This document shows positions 10,436-22,590 of a stretch of 64,000 nt of DNA, one piece after another. Positions within the stretch are counted from its first letter, which is position 1. Every line of letters starts with the position of its first letter. The stretch is from Euphorbia lathyris. Lineage: Eukaryota; Streptophyta; Magnoliopsida; Malpighiales; Euphorbiaceae. The position numbers and the translations under genes were made by a program. Location: NCBI RefSeq assembly GCF_963576675.1, contig NC_088914.1, forward strand, positions 22,485,001-22,549,000. Reading direction: 5' to 3'. Under the pieces are notes generated by a model. That model saw nothing but the letters and a program-made list of their open reading frames with translations. It was not told where the DNA came from and did no database searches.

Positions 10436-11530
10436 AAGATATAAGTTTTGTGCTAGTAATAGAAATGTACTGTTTATATGACTAGTGATTTCCATTATTC
10501 TGAGTACTTTCACTTAGATCACCCTTTTCACAAGGATCTAATAAGTGAAATATTGTTAAACGTTATTATTTATCGACTTAATTCTCTAAAAAAATAATTC
10601 TTCTAAAAATGTAAAAGAATAAACTCTTAGATAAGGTGAGGTTGAGAATTATTTTCTCAAGGATAGAAGCTCTGTTAGGCTTTGTTACTAGTTCAAGGTA
10701 CTTTCAAGTATAAAAAAACTAAAAAAAAAAATTAGGAAGGACATAGAATGAACTTTATAAACTTCTTTTCATTCATTAGGGGTCAATTACACATGTTTTA
10801 TCAAATTTGGCCAAATTTCTTTATGACCCGTGAACTTTAAAATCGAACATAAAAGTTATTAAATGGTGCCTTTTTACTAATATAAAAGTCATTAACCTTT
10901 GGAGTTTCTAACTTGCCCATTTTTTTATTGTGTTTATACTCTTAATTAATGTCCTTGGTTAGGGTTCACCATCAGTACTTAACGAAACATTTAACATAAT
11001 CTACTAAGGTAGAATTGACGGTCTATTAGAACTTAATGAAGTACATAGTATACACCGTCAAGGGGCAGTTTAGAGAAACATACAAATGCTTAACCATATA
11101 ACATCTCTCATTAGGACTAAGTTTTTAATCATATGGAAAGTTTATATAATAAACACATTTTTTTTATGAAAATGCATAAACTTCATTAGATGACAAAAGT
11201 ACAGATACAATAAAACCACAAGGAATAAAACCTTACAAAATCCACATAGGGACGAAAACGACTACAAAGAGAAAAAAAAACACATAAAAGGTATAAAAAA
11301 ACAGAAAAAACAATGAAAATCCATATTAAGAAAATTATTTATTGCAAAATGAAATAAACAATCGAGTATATCATGCATTCATTATTCGAGAAGAACAACT
11401 CACAACTGACAGCCTATATCAGTTGCAATATTATTCATAATATTCTAGAAAAAGGTTTTGTCTATATTAGTTTCAATATTATTCAAAATATTCTAAAACA
11501 AATGCCACGTTCCTTCCTTTTTCACCTATG
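10436..11530 (-). repeat. Legumin 3' flank, copy 1
   Basis: Aligns with 22560-23790, downstream of pseudogene 2: ATCAAGATATAAGKTT, then TTTATATGACTAGTGATTTC, then the TTTGGCCAAATTT and CAATATTATTCATAATATTC segments near the gene end. Copy 2 carries extra LINE-derived sequence at 23008-23120. No gene is seen in it. Confidence 0.8.
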
Positions 11531-14335
11531 TTATGGCGTGATTTTAACTAAGGATATCTCTTTCCTTCCAAACTTCACCTTCTTAGTATCTTCCTTGTTA
11601 ATTCCGAATGCATTTGTAAGTACCTCTAATGGTAAGCAATTAATGACTGAGTTTCGACTAGTAAGATCAGAGGTAATTGGGTTACTGTTGGTTTTGAAGG
11701 TAAGATATTGGAATGTCTCACTCTTTGCTTGTTCCGCCATCAAAAAGCTATGAGGTACTATGAGGAGTTGTCCTTCCTTTACGATGTCATTAAAGACATT
11801 CTTTCCATTTTCATCCACTACTTGAATATGACCTTCACCCTTCACCGCGCAAATTATACTATAACCATTTTCCTAATGGGGTAATCTCATAACATCCTGC
11901 AAATTATAACATATACAATTTCACAATATCAATTCAACTCTAATAATTAAAAGAAAAAACATAATGAAGCTGTGGTCTTTTAATTTTTTTATAAGCTCTC
12001 TATTTTCCAATATGACACATTAAATTCTTGAATAATTATAGATGCACACAGTTAAAGATAATAATAAAAGTTACTTTTGGAGTTTACCTATCAAATGTTC
12101 ATTGATATGGTATGACAACCTCTTATCGAGGGTTTAAATCCTTGAAAATCCATTTATTATAAAAATATGACAATTACTTTTCAGTACAAGTATGTGACTC
12201 ATTTTACCTATGCATGAAATTGCATTTTTTACTATTTTGAAATGAAATTTTAGAGTTTCGCTAAAGTTGCTTCATAAATATGAAAAATTGTTTTTAAACT
12301 GTTAACTACCTAATTTCATATATACTAAATTTTTATATGTATAGTTAAGTTGTTTTAATAAAAAGAGACTTAATTTTTGCAATTGTATTTAATTGACATT
12401 TAAGTATGCTAAAATGAAAAATCATAATCTCAAATCATAATTATAGACATAATTATAGGGCTTGATTTTATAAACTCTTGGGTATTTATAGTCTCCTTGA
12501 TCAATAGAAATCCTTAAGGATTCAATCTCTATTACTATGTACTCAATATGTTATGCGTAGCATATGGCCAGTTTGGTCCAAAATCATAGTAGAAATTTTC
12601 TCACCTTTAGAAGATGGTTGTAAGAAATACTGAGTTGGCTCGACTCGAGAATAGAGAGTTGGTGGAGGTCGATGGTTTTCAAATAACCAACTTTTGGGAT
12701 GAAAAGATCCGCCCTAGAAGGATCAGAGATTCTCAATGTCCTCGTGTTAATGTTGCAGAAAGACTCGTCCTTATCATTATCAAGACCTTTTCGTCCTTGT
12801 TGGTCCTGATTTCGACATGGTTGTGCAGTTGGTGAACTAGAAAAATCAAGTCCACCACCAGTCATATAGATGGTGCTATCCCTAAAGTCCATCTTGTTTT
12901 GAAGTTTTATAGCCAACTCATTGTTGATGTTGAAAGCTTTAGTAATAAACTCCAAAGAAAAGCCGGCTAATATACTTTGAGACCCCCCTAGAAAGAATGT
13001 CTATGGCACATTAAATATACGAAAAAAATAAATGCATGGTTAAACAAAAATAAAATAAAAGATTTTTAGAGTGTATATATATGTTATTGAACTCCAAAGA
13101 AAAAAAAATTAAGTTTATCTTTATTGCTTTTAAGGAATACCATATATTTGGATATAATAATTTTTCTTTCTAAATTATAATATTCTTTAAATACACCTGT
13201 TCAAATTTAGTAATAATTAACTAATATTCATCCCCCTAATAAGAATTAATTTTGGATTCTTTTTTTTTTCCTCTTATAAGCTCAGTTTTATTCATTATTA
13301 TATGTTTCAATTGTATATATTATTGTTTCTTACTCGGAGGGGGTCAGTGTTGGAGATGCGGGAGATAACAATGATAATAATAGTCTCATTTCCACTATTA
13401 TAGGCCCAAAAGATTTCTCCAGCGCGTAAAGCTAACATGTCACCACCCTGACGATTGTAAATCTTGTGGCACTCATTTTTTTCACCATCTAATTCTTGAA
13501 AGCAATCAGGAAAGATCACACCAAATATACCATGTATATTCATAAATACAATATTTATGACAACTGAATTTTTTTAATAAATATTGACTTGGTATTTAAA
13601 TTTTGACTTGGTTAAGAATATTTAGTTTTAGATGTTAATATAATTTAAAATTTGGTAATTTGAACTGAATTAATCTTATATCAACATGTAGTAAGGATAA
13701 ATTTAATGATTATACTATATAAAAGTTTAATAGTATATCATCACTATAATAAATTATATTTATTAGACTATTTTTCTTTTACGTAATTAAACTCTATAAT
13801 AAGGGAAATATCATGAGCCATTAGGAGTCTATCTATTTCTTTACGTTATATTATATATAATATTTCTTTTTTCTTAAGGTGGTACAAAATAGCATCATTT
13901 AATATCAACCTGATACCAATTTAGTCTTACATCACCGAATTTGGTTCTTGAACGTTTGTAAAATGCTACCAATTTAGTCTTTAAATTCCATTATCTAAAG
14001 CTAAATTGATACTATTTCACAATTCGTTAAAATTAAAAAATGTTATAACATTAGGCTAAATTTAACTAACCTTGAGCGGTGTAAACGATTTTAGGAGCAT
14101 TGTTGTACAATGGTAATACATATCCATTGGGTTTAACGTTGTACCGAGCAACCTGTGCACCAGCACATTGAAACAGGTCCGAATTGGGATTCCAGATTTC
14201 TGCAGAACCAGTAGGATTTCGGATATCAGGTTCTCTCGCAAAGAGGCGATGGATCACTTGGCAATTAGTTTTAGAACTAGTAGCTATGCAGCTATGGAGG
14301 AGGAGAAGAAGACAGCAGAGAGCAACATAAGCCAT
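11531..14335 (-). pseudogene. 11S globulin (legumin-like) pseudogene 1, four exons
   Basis: Seed storage family: a signal peptide and two cupin domains that would be stored in protein bodies. Exon 1 is 14335-14071: signal peptide MAYVALCCLLLLLHSCIA, then CQVIHRLFAREPD, WNPNSDLFQCAGAQVARY and PNGYVLPLYNNAP, a close match to the 11S N-terminus. Exon 2 is about 13533-13334 (FGVIFPDCFQE, GDMLALRAGEIFWAYN). Exon 3 is 13000-12605 (FFLGGSQSILAGFS, SFCNINTR, DPSRADLFIP). Exon 4 is 11896-11531 (GEGHIQVVDENGKNVFND, EGQLLIVPHSFLMAEQA). The usual Asn-Gly processing site before SFC is altered to Asn-Asp. Defects: the conserved Trp of the PHWEN motif is TAG at 11873-11875, and the exon 2 acceptor AG present in pseudogene 2 is missing through a roughly 5-bp deletion. 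Donors of exons 1-3 look normal. Confidence 0.9.
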
Positions 14336-14600
14336 GGTTTTTGAACTGATCAGGTAGTTTATAATAATTCAGTATTTATACAACAAACTTGTATACTATT
14401 CGTCTCATAAAGCTTGTGGGACATTCTAATTGAATGAGAGTTCTAAATTATTATGTGTTTTCATTATGACGGTAGAATTTCATAATATTTCAAAGAATTT
14501 TAGTAAATAGCAACTTATTTATACGCATCAAGACAATATATACTCAGTTTTTATATTTTTAGAACAGGTATAAATTCTTTCTAAATTCAGTTTTTATACT
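14336..14600 (-). promoter_or_regulatory. Legumin upstream region, copy B
   Basis: Promoter-side flank of pseudogene 1, shared with 6044-6300, 19504-19640, 33170-33413 and 43921-44298. It ends abruptly near 14600, where LINE sequence begins. Confidence 0.75.
14373..14380 (-). promoter_or_regulatory. TATA box of legumin pseudogene 1
   Basis: TATAAATA on the minus strand, 38 bp before the ATG at 14335. The same box and spacing recur at 33206-33213 before pseudogene 2. Confidence 0.7.
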
Positions 14601-14602
14601 TT

Positions 14603-15068
14603 AGGCCGTCATCTTCGCGATTGACATCGCATGGGAATGGGGCTGGCTGAAACTATGGATCGAATCTGACTCTACGTATGTGGTACAACTCCTTTAGCGC
14701 AGATCTTTGGCAGTCCCTTGGCGAATCAGACAAGCCTAGCTAAAATGCCTCAATCAATGCTCTGGAATGTAACTGGTTATCTCTCACATTTTCCACGAAG
14801 TGAACAGTGCTGCAGATTCGCTTGCTCTGTTTGGAGTCACAACTACCAGGATCCTATCATGGCATACCATTCCTCACTTCTGCCATCAATTTGTTCTTAG
14901 TGATTTATGTAACACTGCTTATTATTGCTTTTCCTAATTTCCTCATGTGAACTTTTTTTCTTTTATTTATATATATTTGGGGACTATCGGGTTAAGGGTC
15001 ACGGGTGCCAACCTAGCTCGGATGTCTGATTCTCAACCTTGCTCTCTTCTAACTTTTCATTAAAAAAA
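14603..15068 (+). pseudogene. LINE 3' end: RNase H tail and 3' UTR (copy 1)
   Basis: Encodes the end of a LINE-type RNase H (AVIFAIDIAWEWGWLKLW, SDSTYVVQLL, then a HFPRSEQCCRFACSVWSH region in a shifted frame) followed by a 3' UTR that closes with CTTTTCATTAAAAAAA at 15053-15068. It is 5'-truncated and has two or more stops. The same sequence recurs more completely at 19749-20346. Confidence 0.78.
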
Positions 15069-16593
15069 TATATATACTCAATAAGTTACAGAAATCTTCA
15101 CATGTTATAGGTATGAACTGATTGACCATCTCTCCAATCAACTTTCTTATGTACATAAGCATTTTACTATCCCTACAAATATTATATTCAAATAAAAACG
15201 AATCCAAACAGTTCATAATCCCTAATGTTAATAATATTTTCAAATAAAAAGAGCAAGATCTACTTATCTCAGTATCACCCACAATACCATCATGAAGTAT
15301 ACTACCCACCTGTAAGATTAAAACTCAAGCTTTTCATTAGTGAATCTAACAATGAATATAGTAAAATCAGTGTATGTAAGCGGGAGATTTAACCTTTTCA
15401 ACGGTGTGTTTGAAAATTAATAGATCCATATTCCAGCTACTGAAATCTACATACGCAAGAGTAAATCGAATGAGAAAAATATAGATTAAGGAACAATGAA
15501 ACTCTAATACACTGAGGAACGAAGTAAATATGGCTTACCATTACCGTGTTTCGATCTCAGTCCTAGTGATTTGCATGTAGAAAGCAACCGGAGATAGCCA
15601 ACGAGAGGGGTGAGAGAGATGAAGCCTGAGCTGCACGCGAAACCTAATTTAGTCTCTAGGTCATGGTTTATATATGAGCTAAAAATTCCAGTCAAACATA
15701 TTGAGCGCCTTAAATTTGTGATCCGTTTTAGTTGGCCGCGTAAGTGAAATTTCATTTGCAGCTTTTTTGTTTTCTGAATACCATGACAGTCATTTATCAC
15801 AAGTTTCATTTGATGATTAAGTAAATTTTGAATTAAACGCATGTTTTTTTAGATGATAAAATTTTATCATGGGAAGATCACATGTGAATTGAGCTGGTTT
15901 ATATTTAAACTATCAGATGACATAATTTTAATATACTGTCACGAAAAACAATCAAACAACATGAAAATAAATGTATGTCATTATTTCATGTATTTTATAT
16001 CATGTGTTATGGAAAATAGTATAATGAGTAGATCACTCCTTAGATATTAATGTAATTTTTAGATCATCAAGTCTATCCTAATCTAATCTAAAATTATGTT
16101 ATGACACCTCTAAAATGCCTAGAAATTAAACAGAAATACCAAGGATACTAGGTTACTATGTTGTCACACACATTTTAGGGAGTTTAATTTTAATATTTTA
16201 TAATCAGAGAAATTCTTATTGTTATAAGTCAATCCTTTTCGATTGATTGATAACATTATACTTCAAAATCATGTTTATATTTTCATCAACTTAGTGCAAA
16301 ACTTAATATGCATTTTATCTTACACAAATTAAGAAAAATATGGCCACGAGAATTATAAGATGAGGGTTTGCTTTTGCTTATGTTTTGTGATTATATCAAT
16401 TCTTATAGAATAAACAAAGTGACTTTGCTGAAGTACATAACCCGAAGAGTTCTAAGCTTATTTTATTCGCTATCTGGCCACTGGTGTATGCCACTATTAT
16501 TTATTCCATACCAAACCAAAGAGGATTCTGGTTGAAGCTTTAGAGCAAGTAAGTGCCTCTTCCTAATACTAATTTTTGTGTGTTTATATATTA

Positions 16594-17439
16594 GGGCTAA
16601 TTACAAATCTAGCCAAACTAAAAGGGTCAATTTACATATCTAACCCACTTTGCTTCAATATCACCAAATTAGACACTTTCATCCACTTTGGACAAGAATA
16701 CCCTTATTTCAATTCATCTTCTTTCTCACATTCTGAACGTCTTTCTCGTCATCCCAAACGGACGAAAAGACGGTAGTTTATAGAGAGAAGAGATTTTGTT
16801 TCGTTCAACCTTTGAAGAACTAGTGACTGCGGAAGAGGATTAGGAAGGAAATCTTAAAAAATAAGAAAGAAAAAAATCTAACAATTGAACTGCTGTGATG
16901 TCGCATTTGTGACGAATTCGTCGCAAATGCGACAACGGTTGTCGCATTTGCGACGAAATGCGACAAAATGCGACAGCGATTGTTACATTTGTGAAGTGGT
17001 GTCGCATTTGTGACGAAATGCGACAAATTCGTCATAAATGCGACAACAATGGAGGAAATTGACGGAAAATGGTGGAAAATAGAGGAAATTGAAACAATAC
17101 CATTACAGATGAAGAAAGAGGCAAGACTAGCAAGAAAAACATGTATATAAGCTAAAAACATACCATTTCTACGGGAAATTGAACATAATATTTCAATAAT
17201 CACTAACGATTGGTATCAGAAATTGAAGAACATGAACCGAAGAAGAAGAAGAAGAAGAAGAAGAAGAACCAATCGAAGAAGAAAGAAGAAGAAGAATCGA
17301 TCGAAGAAGAATGGATCGAATAGAAATATGGGTATTCTTGTCCAAAGTGGATGAAAGTGTCTAATTTGGTGATATTGAAGCAAAGCGAGTTAGATATGTA
17401 AATGGACCCTGTTAATTGAGCTAGATTTGTAATTAGCCC
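16594..17439. mobile_element. Mutator-like non-autonomous element with 9-bp target duplication
   Basis: 846 bp with terminal inverted repeats of about 110 bp (left start GGGCTAATTACAAATCTAGC; mirrored at the right end). TATATATTA is duplicated exactly at 16585-16593 and 17440-17448, 9 bp as in Mutator elements. The paralogous block near 21845 has the same site without the insertion. The centre holds a cluster of GTCGCATTTGYGAC inverted repeats (16897-17047) and a GAA-rich run (17236-17310). No transposase is present. Confidence 0.93.
16897..17047. repeat. Cluster of GTCGCATTTGCGAC-type inverted repeats
   Basis: Within 150 bp the word GTCGCATTT or its complement AAATGCGAC occurs at least eight times in both orientations, often as GTCGCATTTGYGACGAA hairpins. 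It is the only GC-containing island of this element. Confidence 0.85.
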
Positions 17440-17738
17440 TATATATTATATAGTGGGGTGGCAATGGGGTAGGGATTTCCCATTACCCGTGACGATCAAA
17501 CCGACCGGGACAAGGACGGGATCATTTTAAGTAGAAACTTACATATTGATTTAATTAATCAATATGAGTTTTGTTTCTCTAAGTAGACTATATTTGTTGA
17601 TTTTCTTCAATTAAATATTTTTGTTAGCTCATTTGAATTCTCACTTTGGAGATAGTTTACTAGTTAGCATGTTTATATTAATTAACGTTTTTTATGAAGT
17701 ATTTTTTTAGCTTTGTTTAACCAACTATTATTTTTTAA

Positions 17739-17740
17739 TG

Positions 17741-17787
<47 letters not shown>
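17739..17787. repeat. (AT)n microsatellite
   Basis: Uninterrupted AT dinucleotide tract of about 46 bp. The paralogous position (about 22150-22160) has only a short TATATATAT, so the expansion post-dates the duplication or the other copy contracted. Confidence 0.95.
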
Positions 17788-17790
<3 letters not shown>

Positions 17791-18221
17791 GCTGAAACAA
17801 AGCTGAAAATCATTTATATGAGTTCCCTTTAAAATTAAAATACAAAAATAATTCTGGAAATAATTTAAAATAAACCACCCAATTTTTGTCGGTAAATTAT
17901 ATAAATACATAATCTGATAAATTGATCACCGACATATATGGATTAGTAATGTTGTTGGAATGTCCGACATAAGTTCCTGTCTACTTATAGTTGGTCGGTA
18001 TATCCAACACAATTGACCTACTAAAAATTGTGTCAGTGACTTTTTGAGTCACTACAGAATTGTCAGATCTACTTATTTAGGAGGATATCGCCGACACATA
18101 AGAATATGTTAGAGTTCCGTCCTTTTAACTGATGACGATCACCGACGGAGTTTAGGCGATCCAATAGAACTTTTCGTCGAGATAGAAACATCAAGATATA
18201 AGGTTTATCTTCATAGTAGAT

Positions 18222-19503
18222 GATACAGATTGAAAGCGATAAATGGAGGTTTTAATCGTAAACCAACAAAGAGGTTCTTCTCTAGCTAAACTAGAAGGAG
18301 TGAATCCCAATAACAAGGTATAAACCTTAGGTTCTCAAAGAGAATAATGTTTGATTGATAAAAGTTGCGACATCCTTACAAAATGAGGGTTTAAATACCT
18401 CCTACTAATGATAATAAAAGACAAGGACTACCCCTACTAGGGTTCCGATAAGGCTACCCACAAAAGGGTAAAATGGGTGATACGCCCCGACAATCAGTAC
18501 AATGGTACAGGTACGAATTGTCAGGGTTGTTGGTGAATTACTTCGGGAGGAAGTAAACCTAGAGATCCGCCCAGGGTAGATGTTGATACGCCTTCTAGCG
18601 TACTCCTAGATCCGCCCCGTTTGTATGTCCTGGGGATCCGCCCTCCTAGGTACAACCTCCGTGGGTCTGATGTTTGAGGATCCGCCAAAGCGCGCGTGAT
18701 CAGTGATCCCGGTTAGGATGTCCGCATCATTCTCTCCTTCTTTAAAAGACCTCGGCACTGATCCTCCCTGGTTGAACTCCAAAGTACCATCCGGCTTCCA
18801 TGGGCTAAGGTCACGGATGTTGAATGCTGGTGAGATCTTACCAAGCCAATTCAGCAGTGCTATATGATAGGCATTGGCATTGGCATTGACCTTCTTAGTG
18901 ATCTTATATGGCCCGTATTTCCTAGGCCGAAGCTTGCTACTTGGGGCGTTGGCGAGTCTCTCTTTGCCTAAATATACCATAACCTCATCCCTATCTTCAA
19001 ACTGTAGGTCCCTACGGTGCTCATCCGCCTTAGCCTTTAATTTCTGGTTTCTCTCCTCAAGAGTCTCTCTTACCTCTTGGTGCATCTGTACGTAATCCTT
19101 GGCCAGTTAGTTGGCAGTCACGTTTCCTTTAGGAAGATGGGCTATATCAAGGACGTGATTCGGGGTCTTTGTGTATACCATGTCAAATGGGGATCTCCCA
19201 GTTCCCGAATGTACAGAGCCGTTGTAGGCGAACTCAGCTTGGGCTAAAACCACATCCCACATCATGGGCTTATCCTTACATTTGTTGCGCAGTAGGTTAC
19301 CCAAAGTTCTATTGACCACCTCGGTCTGTCCGTCTGTTTGAGGGTGGGCGGTGGTACTAAACTTCAGAGACGTGTCAAACAGAGCCCACAACGTCCGCCA
19401 GAAGTGACTGAGGAACTTCGTATCACGATCCGAAACAATGCTCTTAGGTACACCATGTAGCCTGACAATCTCTTTGAAGAACAGCTTAGCAGTCGCATAA
19501 ATT
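18222..19503 (-). pseudogene. Ty3/gypsy integrase fragment with 3' flank
   Basis: Minus-strand frame from 19503 to 18606: integrase core ([52 protein letters not shown]) and C-terminal region (ADEHRRDLQFEDRDEVMVYL, RPRKYGPYKITKKV). Only one in-frame stop interrupts it (TAA, 19107-19109). The fragment is 5'-truncated at 19503, where legumin promoter sequence begins. Downstream 18222-18600 is probably 3' UTR/LTR sequence, judged by position. D and E catalytic regions are visible; protease, reverse transcriptase and RNase H are absent. Confidence 0.85.
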
Positions 19504-19640
19504 CTTATTTATACGCATCATGACAATATATACTCACTTTTTATATTTTTAGAACACGTATAAATTCTTTCTAAATTCAGCTTGACCTTTTTTTAAGCAT
19601 TTGGATATACATGATATTCTCTAGATATTGGTGCTAGAGT
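19504..19640 (-). repeat. Legumin upstream region, copy C (detached)
   Basis: TTATTTATACGCATCATGAC and the following bases match the promoter flank of pseudogene 1 (about 14515-14600) and continue further (GCATTTGGATATACATGATA). The coding part of this copy is gone; a gypsy fragment occupies its place. Confidence 0.78.
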
Positions 19641-19748
19641 TAAAAGATAATACCCTATTATCTTTGCATTACCTATTAGATTAATCTGTAATTATCACTT
19701 ATAGTACACAATTATGATATTCCTATATTTATACCTAATTTTTCAAGG

Positions 19749-20346
19749 TGAACACAGACGGCAAGGCTCTAGGCTCGATTGGGGCTGCAGGTGCCGGTGG
19801 TATCTTTAGAAATTACAGAGGTTATGCTCGAGGTAGTTTGGCTTTCCTTATTCCTTCTGCTCCTGCGCAGGTTGCGGAACTTTAGGCCGTCATCTTCGCG
19901 ATTGACATCGCATGGCAATGGGGCTGGCTGAAACTATGGATCGAATCTGACTCTACGTATGTGGTACAACTCCTTTAGCGCAGATCTTCGGCAGTTCCTT
20001 GGCAGATCAGACAAGCCTAGCTAAAATGCCTCAATCAATGCTCGGGAATGTAACTGGTTATCTCTCACATTTTCCACAAAGTGAACAGTGCTGCAGATTC
20101 GCTTGCTCGCTTTGGAGTCACAACTACCAGGATCCTGTCTTGGCATACCATTCCTCGCTTCTGCCATCAATTTGTTCTTAGTGATTTATGTAACACTGCT
20201 TATTATTGCTTTTCCTAATTTCCTCATGTGAACTTTTTTTCTTTTATTTATATATATTTGGGGACTGTCGGGTTAAGGGTCACGGGTGCCAACCTAGCTG
20301 GGATGTCTGATTCTCAACCTTGCTCTCTTCTAACTTTTCATTAAAA
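19749..20346 (+). pseudogene. LINE RNase H and 3' UTR (copy 2, longer)
   Basis: RNase H domain of a plant LINE: starts VNTDGKALGSIGAAGAGG (first catalytic Asp region), then AELxAVIFAIDIAW, WIESDSTYVVQLL, and a C-terminal ISHIF..VNSAADSLARFG motif in a shifted frame. In-frame stops occur at the AEL and VQLL positions. The 3' UTR ends in CTTTTCATTAAAAAAA. This copy extends about 130 bp further 5' than the one at 14603. Confidence 0.82.
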
Positions 20347-22590
20347 AAATATATATACTCAATAAGTTACAGAAATCTTCACATGTTATAGGTATGAACT
20401 GATTGACCATCTCTCCAATCAACTTTCTTATGTACATAAGCATTTTACTATCCCTACAAATATTGTATTCAAATAAAAACGAATCCAAACAGTTCATAAT
20501 CCCTAATGTTAATAATATTTTCAATTAAAAAGAGCAAGATCTACTTATCTCAGTATCACCCACAATACCATCATGAAGTATACTACCCAGCTGTAAGATT
20601 AAAACTCAAGCTTTTCATTGGTGAATCTAACAATGAATATAGTAAAATCAGTGTATGTAAGCGGGAGATTTAACCTTTTCAACGGTGTGTTTGAAAATTA
20701 ATAGATACGCAAGAGTAAATCGAATGAGAAAAATATAGCTTAAGGAACAATGAAACTCTAATACACCGAGGAACGAAGTAAATATGGCTCACCATTACCG
20801 TGTTTCGATCTCAGTCCTAGTGATTTGCATGTAGAAAGCAACCGGAGATAGCCAACGAGAGGGGTGAGAGAGATGAAGCCTGAGCTGCAGGCGAAACCTA
20901 ATTTAGTCTTTAGGTCATGGTTTATATATGAGCTAAAAATTCCAGTCAAACGTATTGAGCGCCTTAAATTTGGGATCCGTTTTAGTTGACCGCGTAAGAG
21001 AAATTTCATTTGCCGCTTTTTTGTTTTCTGAATACCATGACAGTCATTTATCACAAGTTTCATTTGATGATTAAGTAAATTTTGAATTAAACGCACGTTT
21101 TTTTAGATGACAAAATTTTGTCATGGGAAGATCACATGTGAATTGAACTGGTTTATATTTAAACTATCAGATAACATAATTTTAATATACTGTCACGAAA
21201 AACAATCAAACAACACGAAAATAAATGTATGTCATTATGTCATGTATTTTATATCATGTATCAGGGAAAATAGTATAATGAGTAGATCACTCCTTAGATA
21301 TTAATGTAATTTTTAGATCGGCAAGTCTATCCTAATCTAATCTAAAATTATGTCAAGATTCCTCTAAAATGCCTAGAAATTAAACAGAAATACCAAGGAT
21401 ACTAGGTTACTATGTTGTCACACACATTTTAGGGAGTTCAATTTTAATATTTTCTAATCGGAGAAATTCTTATTATCATAAGTCAATCCTTTTCAATTGA
21501 TTGATAACACTTCAAAATCATGTTTATATTTTCATCAACTTAGTGCAAAACTTAATAAGCATTTTATCTTACACAAATTAAGAAAAAAATGGCTACGAGA
21601 ATCATAAGATGAGGGTTTGCTTTTGCTTATGTTTTGTGATTATATCAATCCTTATGATTCTTCATATAGAATAAACAAAGTGATTTTGCTGGAGTACATA
21701 ACCCGAGGAGTTCTACGCTTATTTTATTCGCTATCTGGCCACTGGTATATGCCACTATTATTTATTCCATACCAAACCAAAAAGGACTCTGGTTGAAGCT
21801 TTAGAGCAAGTAAGTGCCTCTTCCTACTACTAATTTTTGCGTGTTTATATATTATATAGTGGGGTGGCAACGGGGCAGGGATTTCCCATTACCCGTGAGG
21901 ATCAAACCGACTGGGACAAGGACGGGATCATTTTAAGTAGAAACTTGCATATTGATTTAATTAATCAATATGAGTTTTTTTTCGCTAAGTAGACTATATT
22001 TGTTTATTTTCTTCAATTAAATATTTTTGTTAGCTCATTTGAATTCTCACTTTGGAGATAGTTTACTAGTTAGCATGTTTATATTAATTAACGTTTTTTA
22101 TGAAGTATTTTTTTTAGCTTTGTTTAACCAACTATTATTTTTTAATGCAATATATATATTTATAATTGCTGAAACAAAGCTGAAAATCATTTATATGAGT
22201 TCCCTTTAAAATTAAAATACAAAAATAATTATGGAAATAATTTAAAATAAACAACCCAATTTGTGTCAGTAAATTATATAAATACATAATCTGATAAATT
22301 GATCACCGACATATATGGATTAGTAATGTTGTTGGAATGTCCGACATAAGTTCATGTCTACTTGTAGTCGGTCGGTATATCCAACACAATTGACCTACTA
22401 AAAATTGTGTCAGTGACTTTTTGAGTCACTACAGAATTGTCAGATCTACTTATTTAGGAGGATATCGCCGACACATAAGAATATGTCAGAGTTCCGTCAC
22501 TGATGACGATCACCGACGGAGTTTAGGCGATCCAATAGAACTTTTCGTCGAGATAGAAACATCAAGATATAAGGTTTATCTTCATAGTAG
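20347..22590. repeat. Duplicated block, copy 2
   Basis: Partner of 15069-18220. It lacks the MULE at the site near 21845 and the long AT microsatellite. The right end passes directly into legumin 3' flank at about 22590. Confidence 0.88.

Larger units (their letters stand above)
15069..18220. repeat. Duplicated block, copy 1 (with MULE inserted)
   Basis: Nearly identical to 20347-22590 once the element at 16594-17439 is removed; by eye only a few differences per 100 bases. It contains no gene I recognise. Small frames conserved between copies (for example 15504-15842 and 20758-21096) can be explained by recent duplication alone. The right end, just after TTCATAGTAG, meets gypsy sequence. Confidence 0.88.

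Noticed and set aside
15504..15842. 112-residue frame conserved at 20758-21096
   Set aside because: Both lie in a recent duplication, so conservation is expected without selection; no domain or codon bias supports it.
17728..17910. Small frame ending in YIYIYI repeats
   Set aside because: Created by the AT microsatellite.
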